Below are positions 1 through 7,100 of a DNA stretch of 20,097 bases, in pieces. The notes beneath the pieces are model-generated. The model made no database searches. It had not been told where the DNA came from and saw only the letters and a program-made list of their open reading frames with translations. This DNA is from a virus: positions 1 to 20,097 of IMG/VR virus record IMGVR_UViG_3300034101_004161; one strand, 5' to 3'. A program made the position numbers and the translations under genes. Within the stretch, counting starts at the first letter, position 1. Each line of letters starts with the position of its first letter.

Positions 1-20
1 GGAGGGGCTTGGAGTGTCGG

Positions 21-779
21 ATGCGGATTCTCGTCGGTAATGTCGAGCATGATGTGAAAGTCGCGGCGTGCCTAAGCATGCCGCGACTTGCTTTTACGGA
101 CAACTTCTTCACGGTCACCAGCACGTTTGCCCCATACGGCATTCAGGTGGTGAAGGGAACGGGAGCGTTCTGGGACCAGACAATGACCAGAATCCTCACG
201 GACCTGTCCAAGGAGGAGACTGGCAACGAGTTCATCTGCACGCTCGACTACGACAGTGTCTTCGAGCCGGAGTGCCTGCCTCGTCTCTTGTCGGCGATCC
301 TGATCTCAGGCGTCGACGCTATCGCTCCGCTCCAGATGAAGCGAGATGACAAGCAGTTGATGTTCACGCCCGAGGGGCTGGGCGGTAAGGGGGAGCAGGA
401 GATCACCCTTCCTGCGGACTGGTGGGAGAAGCCTGCCCAGATCGTCGACACGGCTCACTTCGGCCTGACGCTCATTCGGACGGCGGCGTTGAGGCGGATG
501 CCGAAGCCGTGGTTCATTGGCGTCCCCGGAGAGGACGGCGACTGGGGGTCGGATCGCCAAGACCCGGACATATTTTTCTGGCATAAGTTCCGCGAGTGCG
601 GCAACAAGCTTGCCGTCTGCCCGCAAGTCGCGATCGGCCACGCGGAGCTTGTGATCACGTGGCCTGACCAGAGGCTCAAGGCAATTCATCAGTATCCGAC
701 TCATTTCTGGAACAGCGGAGCGCGGCGGCCACCGGAGGCATGGGGATCGCAGGAACACGCAGAGAGGTCATCGAAATGA
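21..779 (+). CDS. GT-A type glycosyltransferase-like protein
   Basis: A 252-residue protein that probably transfers a sugar from a nucleotide-sugar donor. The sequence shows a beta-strand start (MRILVGNV), a hydrophobic strand ending in a DxD-type motif (D76-Y-D78) that would bind the metal and donor phosphates, then an HFGLTLIR stretch (146-153), an acidic GEDGDW segment (170-175) and a VAIGH segment (203-207). This order is typical of small phage and bacterial GT-A (family 2-like) enzymes. The ATG at 21 is preferred because GGAG lies at 11-14, six bases upstream; the in-frame TTG at 9 sits almost on top of the purine-rich stretch at 1-7. The stop overlaps the next start as ATGA. Its place just before the connector genes suggests it modifies a virion protein, the cell surface or phage DNA; the acceptor is unknown. 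The fold assignment is fairly sure, the role is not. Confidence 0.7.
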   Translation: MRILVGNVEHDVKVAACLSMPRLAFTDNFFTVTSTFAPYGIQVVKGTGAFWDQTMTRILTDLSKEETGNEFICTLDYDSVFEPECLPRLLSAILISGVDAIAPLQMKRDDKQLMFTPEGLGGKGEQEITLPADWWEKPAQIVDTAHFGLTLIRTAALRRMPKPWFIGVPGEDGDWGSDRQDPDIFFWHKFRECGNKLAVCPQVAIGHAELVITWPDQRLKAIHQYPTHFWNSGARRPPEAWGSQEHAERSSK

Positions 780-958
780 AGATCAAGATGCTGAGGGATT
801 GGGGATGGCACAAGGAAGGCGACGTCGTTGACATCTTCGACGTCACCGCCAAGGGCTGGATTTCCGACGGGATCGCAAAGCCGGTCACCGAGGAGTCGCG
901 GTCGGTGCAGGTCGAGCAGGCCACGGTCAACGTCGAAAGGCGGAAAGTGAAGCCGTGA
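776..958 (+). CDS. small hypothetical protein in head-tail region
   Basis: A 60-residue protein not recognised with certainty. It begins MKIKMLRDWGWHKEGDVVDI, followed by a short FDVTAKGWISDGIAKPV segment and a charged tail ending ERRKVKP. The pattern of a short beta-rich N-terminus with 'GDVVDIFDVTAKGWISDGIA' resembles small SH3-like phage proteins in which a 'G..v.v....A..Li..G.A' core precedes a variable tail; such proteins are common next to head-tail connector genes. The start at 776 is chosen over an in-frame upstream ATG at 740 because it overlaps the previous stop as ATGA and has GAGAGG at 762-767. The stop overlaps the next start as GTGA (955-958). It is probably a minor virion or neck accessory protein, but this is inferred from position only. 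Confidence 0.6.
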   Translation: MKIKMLRDWGWHKEGDVVDIFDVTAKGWISDGIAKPVTEESRSVQVEQATVNVERRKVKP

Positions 959-1581
959 AATACTACGAGGTCGTTCAGCGAAACAATCTCCGCTACCGGT
1001 CAATCCGGAGAATCACGGAGCCCGTCGTCGAGCCGATCTCGCTGGCCGAGGCCAAGTCTCACCTTCGCATTGACCCCGACTTCGACGCCGACGACCTGTA
1101 CGTGATGAGTCTCGTGTCCGCTGCGAGGCACCACGTCGAGACAGTCTCGGACAGGACTCTGATTCGTTCCCAGTGGCAGATCAAGCTGGACTCGTTCCCA
1201 AGCTGGGACATCGAGCTTCCCCGCCCGCCGATCGCCGCCGGCGACATTGTCGTCACCTACGTGCCCAGCGACGGCGTCTATCTGCCGGTGCCGTTCACTG
1301 ACTTCCGGCAGGACCGTGACTCCACCCCGGCGGTGATTCGTCCGCAGTGGAACAGGACGTGGCCCTCGACGCGCGGCGCGGAGAACGACGTCACGATCAC
1401 GTACTGGGCCGGGTACGGCGACAGTGGCCGGTCGGTCCCCGCCCCTGCCCGCCACGCGATGCTCATGCTCGTCGGCGGGTGGTATGCCAACCGCGAGTCG
1501 ATTGTTCAGGGCTCGCTGAATCCCGTCCCGATGGCGGTCGACATGCTCCTTGGCTCGATCAATTGGGGGCAGTACCGATGA
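955..1581 (+). CDS. head-tail connector protein (phiE125 gp8 / HK97 gp6-like)
   Basis: A 208-residue protein of the phage 'possible DNA packaging' connector family (phiE125 gp8 type, related to HK97 gp6 and SPP1 gp15). The family forms a ring beneath the portal that links the filled head to the tail. Visible hallmarks are the entry helix PISLAEAKSHLRID (28-40), the following DADDLYVMSLVSAARHHVE helix pair (44-62), the DRTLIRSQW segment (66-74), LDSFP (78-82), the LPRPPI turn (88-93) and a C-terminal helical bundle with ARHAMLMLVGGWYANRE (165-181). It starts at GTG 955, which overlaps the previous stop, and ends in ATGA with the next gene. The following genes are the expected neck components, which supports the call. 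Identification is by motif pattern, with no search run. Confidence 0.85.
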   Translation: MKYYEVVQRNNLRYRSIRRITEPVVEPISLAEAKSHLRIDPDFDADDLYVMSLVSAARHHVETVSDRTLIRSQWQIKLDSFPSWDIELPRPPIAAGDIVVTYVPSDGVYLPVPFTDFRQDRDSTPAVIRPQWNRTWPSTRGAENDVTITYWAGYGDSGRSVPAPARHAMLMLVGGWYANRESIVQGSLNPVPMAVDMLLGSINWGQYR

Positions 1582-1916
1582 CGCTCCGGGCCGGAGACTT
1601 GCGAGAGGCTGTGACCATTCAGGTCGCGACTCAGGCGACGAATGCCTACGGAGAGTCGACGGCCACGTGGAACACGTTCGCCACCCGGAGGGCTGCGGTC
1701 GAGGGGCTGACGGCGACCGAGGCGATGCTCACCCAAGAGCTTGCCACGGTGGCAACCCACACGGTTCGGTTCCGGTACGTTCCCGGCCTGAACTCTGGCA
1801 TGCGTGTCCTGTGGACGAGCCGCACGCCCGCCCGGACTCTCGACATCGTGTCGATCACCGAGAAGAACAACCGTGAAGAGCATTCCGTCATCTGCAAGGA
1901 GCGGGTGACGACGTGA
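1578..1916 (+). CDS. head-tail joining / head closure protein (SPP1 gp16-like)
   Basis: A 112-residue protein matching the phage head-tail joining family (SPP1 gp16-like). These small beta-barrel proteins close the connector channel and provide the surface on which the tail docks. The recognisable features are the start RAGDLREAVTIQ (4-15), the NAYGESTATWNT segment (22-33, corresponding to the family's 'D.yGe....W' pattern), an ATRRAAVE strand (35-42), then THTVRFRYVPGLNSGMRVLW (60-79) and a C-terminal LDIVSITE strand (88-95). The true start is ATG 1578, which overlaps the previous stop (ATGA) and has GGGGG at 1565-1569 as a possible weak ribosome site. It couples to the next gene by a GTGA overlap at 1913-1916. 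Confidence 0.85.
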   Translation: MTLRAGDLREAVTIQVATQATNAYGESTATWNTFATRRAAVEGLTATEAMLTQELATVATHTVRFRYVPGLNSGMRVLWTSRTPARTLDIVSITEKNNREEHSVICKERVTT

Positions 1917-2317
1917 ACGGCGTGAAGATCACGGGGCTGAACGAGGTCGTCGGGGAGCTTAAAAAGCTGCCGTCGACAATCCGCCTCGGCGACATCTACA
2001 CGGACACGGCCGAAATCTTCGCGGCCCGACTGCGGGCGGCGACACCGCCGGGCTACAGCGGCACGCTCAAGGACTCCGTGATCTACGAAGCCTCCGACGA
2101 CGAGGCGCTCGTGGGCTACGAGAAGGACGTCGAGACGGCTGGAAACCCGCAGCTTGATAGCGTGATTCGCCCGAAAACAAAAGGCCGAAGCGTGCTGAAG
2201 TGGGTTCCGGCGGACGAGCTTGCGACTGTCCTTGAGGAGACGTTCGACGCTTACGCGGCGGAGGGCGTCACCTACATGGAAGGCAGACTCTTGGAGCAGA
2301 TCGATGGCGGCACCTGA
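1913..2317 (+). CDS. HK97 gp10-like tail completion / neck protein
   Basis: A 134-residue protein consistent with the HK97 gp10-like family, which acts at the head-tail or tail-completion interface. It opens with VKITGLNEVVGELKKLP (4-20), the usual 'i.Gl.el...L..lp' helix of the family, followed by a helix AEIFAARLRAATPPG (33-47) and a GTLKDSVIYEA segment (50-60), the counterpart of 'tG.Lr.si'. The C-terminal helix (101-131) is acidic. Start is GTG 1913 within the GTGA overlap. It overlaps the next gene by 14 bases. The placement between the joining protein and a terminator-like protein is the standard order in HK97/SPP1-type phages. Confidence 0.75.
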   Translation: MNGVKITGLNEVVGELKKLPSTIRLGDIYTDTAEIFAARLRAATPPGYSGTLKDSVIYEASDDEALVGYEKDVETAGNPQLDSVIRPKTKGRSVLKWVPADELATVLEETFDAYAAEGVTYMEGRLLEQIDGGT

Positions 2318-2699
2318 AAAGTGGCTTCGCGAGCGGCTGGACTCGGCAACAACGGCCGGAATCTACCCGATTCTGGCAGTCCAGAACGCACCGTTTCCTC
2401 TGGTCGTCTACCGTCGAACCGGCACCCGCCGAGAGCGTGGCCTGACTGGCAATTTCGGCGTCCCTGTGGCGACGTTTTCGGTGGCGATTGTGTCGGAGAC
2501 ATACAGCCAAGCGAAGGACATCGCCGACGCGATTCGGCTCGCTTGCGACAACTTTACGGGCGACACACAGGGCGTGAAAATAGTAACGACGGCCCTCGTC
2601 TCCGAGCAGGACAACATGGAGCGTCCGTTCGAGGGGCAGGCCAAACCGCTGTACAGGGTTGATCAGGTCTACGAGGTCCGTTTCACAGAATCAGTCTGA
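2304..2699 (+). CDS. putative tail terminator / tail completion protein (DUF3168/gp17-like)
   Basis: A 131-residue protein in the position of the tail terminator, which caps the finished tube and binds the neck. The sequence shows an N-terminal helix (EKWLRERLDSA), a hydrophobic strand PFPLVVYRR, a FSVAIVSETYSQAKDIADAI region (a strand followed by a helix typical of these alpha/beta proteins), and a C-terminal strand YRVDQVYEVRF. This is the pattern of the DUF3168/gp17 tail-completion family, but individual residues are weakly conserved there. ATG 2304 is selected because GGAG lies at 2293-2296, seven bases upstream; the longer open frame from 2220 would overlap the previous gene heavily. It is followed by the largest intergenic gap of the operon (21 bases). 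Confidence 0.65.
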   Translation: MAAPEKWLRERLDSATTAGIYPILAVQNAPFPLVVYRRTGTRRERGLTGNFGVPVATFSVAIVSETYSQAKDIADAIRLACDNFTGDTQGVKIVTTALVSEQDNMERPFEGQAKPLYRVDQVYEVRFTESV

Positions 2700-2704
2700 C
2701 GTCC

Positions 2705-2712
2705 AAGGAGGG
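2705..2712 (+). promoter_or_regulatory. strong Shine-Dalgarno site of the first tail-tube gene
   Basis: AAGGAGGG lies eight bases before ATG 2721 and is a near-perfect anti-16S complement. It is the strongest ribosome site seen in the window, in contrast to the overlapping, coupled starts of the preceding genes. This fits a gene whose product is needed in many copies per virion. Confidence 0.75.
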
Positions 2713-2720
2713 ACGATAAC

Positions 2721-3092
2721 ATGCCATTTGAATCTTCGCAGGGTATCGGTTTCACGTTCTCCGGCACCAAGTTCACCGCGACCCAGATCGCCGTGTCGAA
2801 GTCCACTCCTGAAATCGACGTCACGTCGCTGGAGAGCGCTCACGGCAGCTATCGCTCGTACCGTCTGGGCTCGATCCGCGACGGAGACACGCTGAAGGTC
2901 GACTTCATCGGCCTCACCCTGCCGCAGATGACTGCGACCGGTCAGGTCACGTGGACGATTGACGGCACCGGCTCGAACGCCGCGTTCACGACCGGCCTGC
3001 CCACCGCAGCCCTCGTGACGTCGGCCGACGTGACGGCTCAAGTCGGCGAGTTGATCAAGGGCAGCATGTCGCTCCGACTGACGCAGAACTGA
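2721..3092 (+). CDS. major tail tube protein (first copy)
   Basis: A 123-residue, strand-rich protein called a tail tube subunit from its position, its strong ribosome site and its sequence style. It has the alternating beta pattern GIGFTFSGTKFTATQIAV, then TPEIDVTSLES (a signature often seen in tube proteins before the loop) and a C-terminal strand VGELIKGSMSLRLTQ. Tube proteins form stacked hexameric rings around the tape measure and make the DNA conduit. The downstream gene shares the same overall architecture and C-terminal motif, so the two are probably paralogs. The specific family was not identified, so this rests on context and fold pattern. Confidence 0.7.
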   Translation: MPFESSQGIGFTFSGTKFTATQIAVSKSTPEIDVTSLESAHGSYRSYRLGSIRDGDTLKVDFIGLTLPQMTATGQVTWTIDGTGSNAAFTTGLPTAALVTSADVTAQVGELIKGSMSLRLTQN

Positions 3093-3093
3093 G

Positions 3094-3507
3094 ATGCCTG
3101 AACCTTTTTCGTCTCACTACTTAAAGCTGTATTGGGGCGGGAATGTGTTCTACGCGAACTCGATCAAGCGAAGCGCATCATCTGCGACAGAGGTCGACAT
3201 CACCGGAATGAATTCCACGATCACTTCCGATCCGAATAACTCGGATCGGAAGATGATCTGGAAGGAAGTCGAAACGTGCGTCGCAGACCCCGGCGAGGTG
3301 ACGGTTGACTTCTGGGCGGTTGCGGCGGATTTGTACGGCCTCCCTGACGCGGTGGGCTACAAGAAGCTTCTTCAGGTCAGGCACGTAAACACTGGAGAGG
3401 TTCTTCTCTCCTATCAGTGCATTCTTAGTAAGGTCGATCTCGATGCAAGCGTCGGTGAATACGTGAGGGGAAGTGTCACGTTTCGATTGTCTGGATACAA
3501 GGAGTAG
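3094..3507 (+). CDS. second tail tube-like protein (paralog)
   Basis: A 137-residue, strand-rich protein one base downstream of the first tube gene. It shares the signature ATEVDITGMNS with TPEIDVTSLES upstream, and ends VGEYVRGSVTFRLSGY where the neighbour ends VGELIKGSMSLRLTQN. It has two cysteines outside this core and lacks a convincing ribosome site, so it is probably translated by coupling from the first gene. It may be a minor tube component, a decorated or distal tube ring, or a second major subunit in a mixed tube. Its sequence uses visibly more A/T-rich codons than the first copy, which argues against a very recent duplication. Confidence 0.6.
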   Translation: MPEPFSSHYLKLYWGGNVFYANSIKRSASSATEVDITGMNSTITSDPNNSDRKMIWKEVETCVADPGEVTVDFWAVAADLYGLPDAVGYKKLLQVRHVNTGEVLLSYQCILSKVDLDASVGEYVRGSVTFRLSGYKE

Positions 3508-3513
3508 GTAGGC

Positions 3514-3858
3514 ATGGCTCTCAGCAAAGCGGCGATTCTGGCGGCGAACGACAAGAAGATGGTCGACATGGAGGTTCCTGAGTGGAACGGCTCCGTGAAG
3601 ATCAGGGTGATGAGCGGCACCGAGCGTGACCGCTTCGAGGCGGAGTTTGTCGGCGGCAACAAGTCCGTCGACATGGTCCGTGCGAAGCTCGTGGCGAAGT
3701 GCCTGTGCGACGACGACGGCAACCGTCTCTTCACCGAGCAGGAGATTCCTCAGCTTGGCGAAAAGTCGGCGGCGGTTCTCGACAAGCTCTTCACCGCCTG
3801 TATGAAGCTGAACCGGTTCACGAAAGACGACGTGGAGGAGATGGCGGGAAACTCCTGA
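3514..3858 (+). CDS. tail assembly chaperone (lambda gpG-like)
   Basis: A 114-residue protein that corresponds to the short (G) form of the tail assembly chaperone, which coats the tape measure and recruits tube subunits but is not part of the mature virion. The N-terminus MALSKAAILAANDKK is followed by VPEWNGSVKIRVMSGTERDRFE, a typical chaperone beta-hairpin and helix ('V.I..lt..e...f'), then a conserved AKLVAKCLCDDDGNRLF segment and a helical C-terminus. The ribosome site is AAGGAG at 3499-3504. It stops at TGA 3856-3858, immediately after a slippery heptamer, and a second frame carrying a T-like domain follows. The order tube - chaperone - tape measure is standard, so the call is firm despite low sequence conservation in this family. 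Confidence 0.85.
   Translation: MALSKAAILAANDKKMVDMEVPEWNGSVKIRVMSGTERDRFEAEFVGGNKSVDMVRAKLVAKCLCDDDGNRLFTEQEIPQLGEKSAAVLDKLFTACMKLNRFTKDDVEEMAGNS
3846..3852 (+). promoter_or_regulatory. programmed -1 frameshift site (GGGAAAC)
   Basis: In the chaperone frame the codons read gcG GGA AAC, giving a canonical X_XXY_YYZ heptamer G_GGA_AAC four bases before the TGA stop at 3856. After a -1 slip both tRNAs can re-pair on GGG and AAA, and translation continues through 4142. Lambda uses the closely similar GGGAAAG at the same place in its G/T genes. A short GCCG/CGGC stem (3859-3862 with 3870-3873) begins six bases after the heptamer and could stimulate pausing, though it is small. Confidence 0.85.
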
Positions 3859-4142
3859 GCCGTCCGAGGCGGCGTTTCGAGTTTCGATTGGCACTGGCCC
3901 TCGGGATGACGCACAGGCAACTCTTAGAGTCCTGCGACGCCGAAGAGTTGGCGGAATGGGAAAGCTTTTGGCTCATAGAGCCGTGGGGAGATGAGTGGCG
4001 ACAAACCGCTCGCCTTGCCACGGCTCTTTGCACGGCATGGGGCAGTAAGAACCTCGAAGAGGAAATGATCATGCCGTCGAGCCGGAAGCCGCAACAGACC
4101 GCTGGTGAGATGCTTGGCGAACTCATGAAGCTGAGAACCTGA
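3852..4142 (+). CDS. T-domain extension of tail chaperone (GT fusion by -1 frameshift)
   Basis: This is the -1 frame extension; the full product is join(3514..3852, 3852..4142), 209 residues, of which 96 come from this segment. The domain runs LLSRPRRRFEFRLALALGMT, then HRQLLESCDAEELAEWESFW, LIEPWGDEW and a helix with TARLATALCTAWG. The 'LALALGMT..eLl...s..El.eW..fw.lEP.G..w' pattern is that of lambda gpT and related minor tail protein T / GT C-terminal domains, which bind tube subunits and deliver them to the tape-measure-chaperone complex. The only possible independent start, ATG 3906, would remove the conserved LALAL strand-helix and has no ribosome site, so fusion by frameshift is strongly favoured. 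Its stop is three bases before the tape measure start. Confidence 0.85.
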   Translation, partial: LLSRPRRRFEFRLALALGMTHRQLLESCDAEELAEWESFWLIEPWGDEWRQTARLATALCTAWGSKNLEEEMIMPSSRKPQQTAGEMLGELMKLRT

Positions 4143-4145
4143 GCG

Positions 4146-7100
4146 ATGGCAACAATCGGCTCTATCACCGTCGCGTTTGGGGCCGACCTTCGCGGGCTGA
4201 GCGAAGGCATCGACTCGATTGCCGGCATGTTCGACCGAGTCTCCGAGAAGGCCGAGAGGCTCGCAGAGCAACTCGATTCAATCACGTCGAAGTCGGTGTC
4301 GCTCAAGGTGTCGGTGGAGTCATCTGAAGTCGAGAAGGCGAAGTCGCAGATCGAGGGCATCCCCGTAAACTCTGCGAAGAATGTCTCAATCACTGCGGAT
4401 TCTTCACTGGTTGAAGAGGCCAGCGGGGCAGTGGATGAGCTTGGCACTTCCATCACCGCGACTTCACAGGCTGCTTCTGGGGGGCGCGGCCCATTGGCGT
4501 CTCTTCTCGTGACTTCGGCGAGACTGACCTCTGTCGCGCTCTCCGGCGCTTCCGCATACGCGAAGCTGCGGGAGGCGACGGTCCAGAACATCGACGCGAT
4601 CACCGGGCTTGGCTCAACGCAAAAGTCGCTGGCTGTTATTCAGGAAGCCCTTCGCGGGAACGGAACAGCCATAAAGGTTGTCATTCAGGCCACAACGCAG
4701 GCTGTCCGAGACTACGCGAAGTCCTTCCTGACAGTAGAAGGCGCGCAGCAATCGCTACAGAGCGCCGTGCTGGCAACCGCCAGAGCTTTTGGAATATCTG
4801 ACGAAGCCGTAGTGAAGTCTATTGGATTCTTCTCTCAGTTCGCCACCAATCAGATAGCAACTGCGGGGGTGTTTCGCATTTCGCAGAGGGCTTCTGATCT
4901 TCTCGCCAAGGGTTACGAGTCTCTCGCCGTCTCCGCCGCTAAATACTTTACTGGCTCCGACAAGGCAGTCGCCGCAGGCAAGTCTATCGCGGACACACTG
5001 AAAAGCCTCTCGGCCGACGTGAAGTTCCTGAACAGGGACTTCGACGCCGCCGTCAGTGCTATCGCCAAGTTCTCCCAGAACTTCAATATCGTCGGGCGCG
5101 TGTCGGCGACTGTCGGAGCGGCTTTTGACAAAGCCGCTTCGCTCGTTTCTTCTTTCGCATCGTCCGTTGCGTCGTCAAAGACTGCTTCGGACGTGATCAA
5201 CGCGATCTCGGCGGCGATCGGGAGCCTGTCTGCGGCGGCTAAGTCTGCGGTGCCAGCAATTGCCGCGACGATGAAGAGTATCGCGACAGGCGTGGCTCCA
5301 GCCGCAGGGCTTGTCGGAAGCCTCAGCTTGCTGGCGAATGTGTTTTCCGTAGTTTCTGCGGCGTCAGGTGAAACTGCGGCTGGGTTTTTCAGGGTCGCAG
5401 CCGGCGCGGTGGCGCAAACTGCCGCCGCCGGCGCGGTGGGGGGGGCCATCACTGCCGCAGCAGCGGGGGCATCGGTTATGGCCGGTGCCGCCGCCGGTGC
5501 CGCCACGGCAGTTGGCGGTCTTGCCTCGATCTTTCCGGTCACAACCGCGCTGGCTGTTGCCACGGCTGTTGCCACGGGCCGCGTTGCCCACGCACTGCAA
5601 CACGTCGGTGACAATGCCGAGATGATGGGCAACCTCGCCGACAGGTTCGGCCAGCCAGTGCAAGAGATCGAGAAGCTCAAGATTGCCGCCGAGCAGTCGG
5701 GCGTTGCCCTGAATTCCGTCGTCCGCGCCCAGCAAGTCTTCAGCCAGAACGTCAGCAAGATCAAGATCGGAAACCTTGGCGTCGAGCAGACCCGCGAGGC
5801 GAGCGCGGCCATGAAGCAGTTGGGTATCAGCGCCGAGGAACTCCGCAGCAAGAAGCCGGAAGACCTGTTCATCGACGTTGCCCGGGAAATCTCCAAGCTG
5901 CCTGACGCCACCAAGAAGACTCAGGTCGCGATGGACCTGTTTGGAAGAACTGGCCCTCAGATTCTTCCTCTTCTCAAGAACCTCGAACAGGTCAACGAAG
6001 ACATTGGCAGGCTCGGCGGCACGATCAGCGACCTCGACTTCGAGCGGTTTCTGGCTGTCGACCAGTCCTTCGACAGACTGACGACCGCCTCCGGCGCAAT
6101 GACCGACGATCTCGTCATCCCGTTCACGAGGATGCAGGAGGCGTGGAACAACGCGTCGGCCGAGGTCATTGGCGGACTTGCGCCGCTCGTCGGCGCTGTC
6201 GGCGAGGTCATCGCGGACCTTTCCACGCCGCTTGCCGTGATTGTCGAGGTGACTGGCAGGGTACTCGGCATCTTTGCGAGGGTCGCGGCGGCGGTAGCGA
6301 AGATTGTCACGGCGTTTCTGCCGGTGGCTTCGACCGCCATCTTGTTCGAGTTGCTAGGAGACGCGATCAACGCCGTTCTGAAGCCAGTTGAGTTTCTTGT
6401 CGACACGATGGAAGGCTTCGCGTCGACGGTCGAAGAGTTCATGCGGCCCACTGTCGAGGGATTTCTCAGGATTGGGGAAGCGGCGACAGAACTGCTCAAT
6501 GTTTTCACAGACTTGCTGGGTCTCGGCGACATCTTTGGAGAGACGACCGCCTCTCTTCTTGCTCTTGGGTTCGCGTACCTTGCGGTCACGTCTTCTTCGC
6601 AAATCTTCTCCGCCGTCATGGCGACCTCGGCCGGCACCGCGATTGCAAGCGCAGCCACTACGGCGGCTGCTTGGGTTGCCGCAGGTGCCGCGATTGCTGC
6701 CGCGATTGTCGGCGCGGCTGTTGTGGCGATCGGCGTTTACGTTGCATCTGTCATCGCCGCCACGGCGACGACCATCGCGTCATGCGCAGCGATGCACGTA
6801 GCGTGGCTGTTCGGGCTGGGTCCACTCGGCGCGTTGATCGCCGGCGTCGAGCTTCTCTCCGTAGGTGTCGTCGCCCTGTATGCCTTCGGAGGGAGCATTG
6901 TCGATTTCTTCAGCGGCTGGGGTGATGGGGCCAAGGAAATCGACGGCGCGACTGCCAGTGTTGAGGAACTGACTGCGGCTGTTGAGGAGAACCAGAACAA
7001 AGGACTTGCAAAAGACGCGAAGGCGGTGGCCGACGCACTCGCACCGCCGGGGGACAGTTCCGGCACGGCCCAGGTGAACTTCGGCGACGGCGCGAGGGAC

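Noticed and set aside
9-20. TTG start for the glycosyltransferase
   Set aside because: The purine-rich stretch at 1-7 is only one base away from it; ATG 21 has a properly spaced GGAG at 11-14.
3906-4142. Independent start for the T-domain frame
   Set aside because: There is no ribosome site, the conserved LALAL segment would be lost, and a perfect slippery heptamer lies upstream in phase.
3178-4603. Open frames of 238 and 261 residues on the - strand over the tube, chaperone and tape measure start
   Set aside because: They are antisense to well-supported phage genes and show no protein-like motif or ribosome site.
4913-5914. Long open frame of 333 residues on the - strand
   Set aside because: It lies wholly inside the tape measure gene, is low-complexity Ala/Ser/Thr-rich, and has no recognisable motif. 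It is a by-product of GC-rich codon use.
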